From positions 4,786,697 to 4,850,696 of the forward strand of contig SSNP01000010.1 in the NCBI GenBank assembly GCA_006937955.1: a DNA stretch of 64,000 nt. The letters run 5' to 3'. Source of the DNA: Pachypanchax playfairii (lineage: Eukaryota; Chordata; Actinopteri; Cyprinodontiformes; Aplocheilidae). Position numbers and translations under genes: made by a program. Shown here in pieces: positions 60,223-64,000 of this stretch; within the stretch, counting starts at the first letter, position 1, and each line of letters begins with the position of its first letter. A model generated the notes under the pieces. It searched no databases. It was not told the DNA's origin and worked only from the letters and a program-made list of their open reading frames with translations.

Positions 60223-63200
60223 GTAAGTGTTAACAGAACCGAGTCAACAGAGCAGAATGAATAAAAATTCAAGAAGAGTTGTGAGTAGAACAGAGTATGA
60301 GTTAATGGCATTAATCAGCTGTTTGTCCTTATGGTAAGAGCAATCAGGGTTCAGGCGTGACCGACCGATGGCTGTGATTCGGATGTGATATTTTTGCAAG
60401 AGCTGCCACTGGATTTTCTCCAGATTTTGGTTACATGAACAAATTAAGCAGGTGTTGAAAACACATTGTAAAGTAACTGGAGAGGTCAGATGATTATTAT
60501 GTTGTTTTCATTGTGTTTTAACTTGGGCATCATTTGAATGTTTTATTCACAATGTAAACTCAGCAAGTGACAGAATTTAAGTTTTGGCTTTTCCTCTTTA
60601 TTTTACAATTAAAACGCAAATAGTAACATTAAATTGTATTAGAAAATTGTGCGTAGTAAAGATGAAGAAAGTGATGTGACTTAAAAAAAAAAAAAAGCTA
60701 TTTCATTTTTTTTTCTGGCTTAGCTCCATCTATGTCTGCAGACTATTAGTACTCACACGTTAAAGTTTCCGTATATGGGGCGAACACTCTTGTTGAAAGC
60801 TTTTTTTGTATATATTTGAACTTTTGAACATGACTCTTTGTTTATTTATTGTTAATTAAATAGCCTACATGAACATTTTCAAAGGTATATTTAAAATACA
60901 GATTAAATATTCCAGTATAAAGTCTAAATAAAGTAACTTGCTCACTTGATCCCCTCTGAGGGACTGTTGAAAGAAATGGAAGTTTACATAGCTCCTGGCA
61001 GCACAGAAGTGATCTCATGTCAATACAAGAAGAGCAACACTCCTAATGCAATACAGGCTGCAGACAGTGAAGCAAAAACCACCATCAGCCTGATATTGTG
61101 CAGGCCTCTGGGGCTTCGAGCACAGCAAAAGCAGAGCCATGATCAGAGCTGGGAACTGGATGGTGGGCTGCAGCTGGAGAGGGGTGCTGTGAGAAATAAG
61201 AGGAGATAGAGGAGGGTAGAGGTGTCAGGCGTATAATTGGGGTGAGGAGATCTCTGGGGTGGATAGAGGGAAGCTTTATTAAGACCGCTCCAGTCTGATC
61301 TGCTTGCATGGCCGCCTGGCTCTTCCTTGCACACCCACGCCAAACCTCAGTTTCCACAAGAGACTCCGTAACAACAAAGGGATGGAGGCCAAAGTCCTCA
61401 AGCTCCTCTCAGTCACAGATAAGACAAAAGACCCCATTATTTAAAACCCCTGATGAGGAGGCAGCAGTGTATGGATCTGCCTTTTCTTTTAATTTAAGGC
61501 CAGTTGTGCCTTCTTACTTACTTTTAAGTAAAGACACTGTTACTAACTGATCCTGTTTCAGTATTGTATCCTTTGATCTTGTAGATTTTATGTTATTTAA
61601 CGATTTGCCGATACGGCTTTGTTAGTGCACTGAGTGTACATCTCTTTCTATCATAAACTAATAACTATGCTTTGGGTTTGATCTTTTCATCTGACATTCA
61701 GTTCTGCAGATTCATTCATGCCATTGTTGTATATTGTGAGTTCGTTGTTGCCCTACTTTAAATATGTTTAAAGCAGAGCCTTTACTATAATTGATATTTG
61801 AGAGTTTAGAAAAATATAAGCTTTTAGTCTGGATAAAACGACAATGATCTTAGTTGTTTTGACTCATGAGGAAAGTGAACTTTGCAGGGTAACTTCCCCT
61901 GTGACTGATCACATAGTCTGATGGCGGCTTTAGGAGCTAAGCTGCTTATTTTCTCCTGCTTTGTCAGCAAAGAATTGTTACTTTTGAAGTACCCATATCA
62001 ATAAATGAATCCTTTGTAGATGCTTGCTTTCTTGACTTGAGTATAAAAATGTTTGCCGTCTCACAAAAACCGATTTTTTTGAGTGACACAACAAAGATTT
62101 TTCTATTTGTAGCAGGAGGCAGTTGTGGGAAGAATTAGCAGCATCCCCTAGATCTTGACTGTAAATTGGTTTCTGTGGAAATAATGAAAAAAGGACTGGA
62201 GGCCTGTTCTCAGCTTCTTTAGCAGCTTGTTAATCCCTTACAGCACTGGCCGAAGGCAGAGCTGCTTTCACATACATGGCCCTTGTGAAAAATGGCGCTC
62301 CTCCTCCTCCAGCCCTCTTTCGTCCTCTTTCTATTTGGTCCTGCAGGGCTTGGCTAATCCTCTGCCTGGTCATGACAGTGAGACTGCAGGCCTTTTCAAA
62401 GCTGGCTGGACTTCAAAGTTACAGGGATACAGGGACTTAAGAAGGTGGAAGAAAATGGGGTCTACTACAAGCAAAGACTGTGAGGGGTTCACCACAGCTT
62501 TTCTTTTATTATTCCTGAGCTGAGACTGAAAAACTACAAGTACATGGTCTCATGGGGATTTTTCTGAAAGATGATGCTATGAATCAGATTGTAGTAAGGA
62601 TTAGTTTGCTTTTTTGTTGGGGTTATCTTTCAGAAACAGCAGTAAATGGCATACAAAAGCAGACAACAACTATCAGAAGTTTATATAAACTCATGAACAT
62701 GAATGTCACAGCAACAAACTTCAATGATTTCTTAAAAAACAAGTTGGTTTCACAAGTTTGAATTTATTACAGATTTACTCTCCTCCACATAGGATCATGT
62801 ATGTTCACCTAAACCTTTCGATAAATGGTGTAGAATGTCTGAGGCATTCTGGGAAAGTCCAATGAACTTGGCAAAGATCTGAGAAGAAGAAATGTTGATT
62901 TGATCAAGCAGAATTTTCTAAGCAATTGATCATCAGTTCACACTATTGTAAGTAAATAAATAAGTAAATTAATCTAAATCTAAATAAGTAAATATTTCTT
63001 CTCATTATCACCCCATAAATGTATTTATCAATTAAATGTATTTTTTCAGTTTAGATTCAACAATACTTATTAATCTCCAAGTGGAAGATAAATATTGTAG
63101 TAACTATTTTTTGAGTTTCAATTTAAGATGTTGAGCAATGACAAAGATATTTAAAATTATAGAGGTTAAAATAATGATGGAAAAAAAAAATCTAATTTTT

Positions 63201-64000
63201 CCACACTTTTTCTTTCCCTGAGTTATCCTTGAGCAAAAGCATAAAGCTGAATCACAGCTTTTGCAAATCAATAACTCAACAGAAAACCATCTGGAGCTAT
63301 TTTGATTGTTTTTCTATCAAATGGCCAACGCTTCCAGAGCTGCGAGTGTTAGACGTGAAACTTTTATTTTTCTTCCTAAATAAAACAAACCTGCCACTCA
63401 AGTCTGCTCAGGTTGTTGAAAAGCAAAACTAAAGATTTTTTTTTTTCCTTTCTGTTGTTTTCGTATTAAAGTGATTAATGGATAAAATAATAGTCCAATG
63501 AAACTGTAGTGACAATAATTGGTAGTTGTTGCCCTTAAACAGATGATCGACTTCTTCCTGTCCAGGTTTTCAATCACCTTGTCTCAACCCTGCGGGGCGG
63601 TGAGGCTGTGAATCTATCGACAGTAAACGCTGGTGGTTTATGGGTGCACTTGATGCTTCATGTGGTTATTGATCAGAAGTCATTGGTGTAATGTGGGCGG
63701 ATCAGTCTGATTAGTCTTATTGACTTCAAAGCATCAAACTTTAGACATTTCCTTTTATCTTTTCCAAGAAATGTTTTTTCATCAAATACATCAGAAATAT
63801 TCAGGTAGCTTTCATCATTTTATTCATGCTTGAGGGGATTTGGTGTAGACAGTTGGCTTACAGATCATATTTGGTGCTGTCTTTATAAAAAATGGGATAT
63901 ATTGAGGCTCTTTTGAGGTGTTAGAATAATCCCACACGTCAGCTGTTTTCTGTAAATAAATAAGTTTCACCTGCAATGGCTAACATCACAGTATGATATT
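60223..64000. other. Non-coding stretch with candidate conserved blocks
   Basis: No exon or transposable element is recognised. 60940-61480, 62240-62500 and 63540-63730 are GC-richer and non-repetitive (for example ggaagtttacatagctcctg, ctgctttcacatacatggcc, ggtggtttatgggtgcac) and could be conserved non-coding elements. 60946-61209 is open on the + strand (MIPSEGLLKEMEVYIAPGST...), without a recognised domain or splice pair. Simple A/T repeats occur at 62951-62993. Confidence 0.4.

Overview
The window reads as nuclear DNA of a ray-finned fish, most likely a percomorph. It is AT-rich, has no prokaryotic gene layout, and holds no long open frame belonging to a recognisable host protein. What places it is its set of decayed transposable elements: V-SINE-like SINEs with the DANA/mermaid-type core, Tc1-like DNA transposons, a Harbinger-like element with a Myb/SANT gene, hAT-like and other TIR elements, one solo LTR, and several truncated non-LTR retrotransposons. 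I could run no database search, so family names rest on recognised motifs, terminal repeats and target-site duplications (TSDs).

Layout. 1-3105 has nothing firm. 3106-4092 is a Harbinger-like element with a frameshifted Myb/SANT gene. 6480-7110 and 8230-8673 are two LINE 3' ends on opposite strands. A (TTTG)n microsatellite lies near 10.5 kb and a SINE scrap near 12.5 kb. 18999-19710 is a solo LTR with a perfect 5-bp TSD. 24.36-25.45 kb is a SINE split by an internally deleted LINE. 25.64-26.01 kb is another LINE C-terminus. 27.54-28.58 kb is a LINE split by a 620-bp hAT-like MITE with a perfect 8-bp TSD. 33388-33870 is a TIR element with 25-bp identical ends and a G-rich core. 37.6-38.05 kb is a second copy of the LINE tail seen at 8.2 kb.

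39.0-39.46 kb is the best host signal: two inverted CCAAT boxes, GC/KLF boxes, a GC-richer stretch, then an ideal splice donor on the + strand. Two 87-bp stretches bounded by good splice sites (57059-57145 and 60136-60222) could be downstream exons of the same transcript. None of the three has a convincing coding frame, so 5' UTR exons or a non-coding RNA are the likeliest readings.

39.5-57 kb would then be a long first intron. It carries a LINE scrap at 42.7 kb, two Tc1-like copies at 49.1 and 50.9 kb (the second interrupted by an 88-bp retroposed tail), a Tc1 end at 54.2 kb and a SINE at 56.0 kb. Between them lie non-repetitive stretches with homeodomain-, GATA-, TCF- and nuclear-receptor-like motifs that could be conserved non-coding elements. 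No wholly new system is evident. The most distinctive items are the nested insertions with readable TSDs, the in-frame 21-bp repeat expansion inside a LINE, the G-rich TIR element and the candidate promoter.
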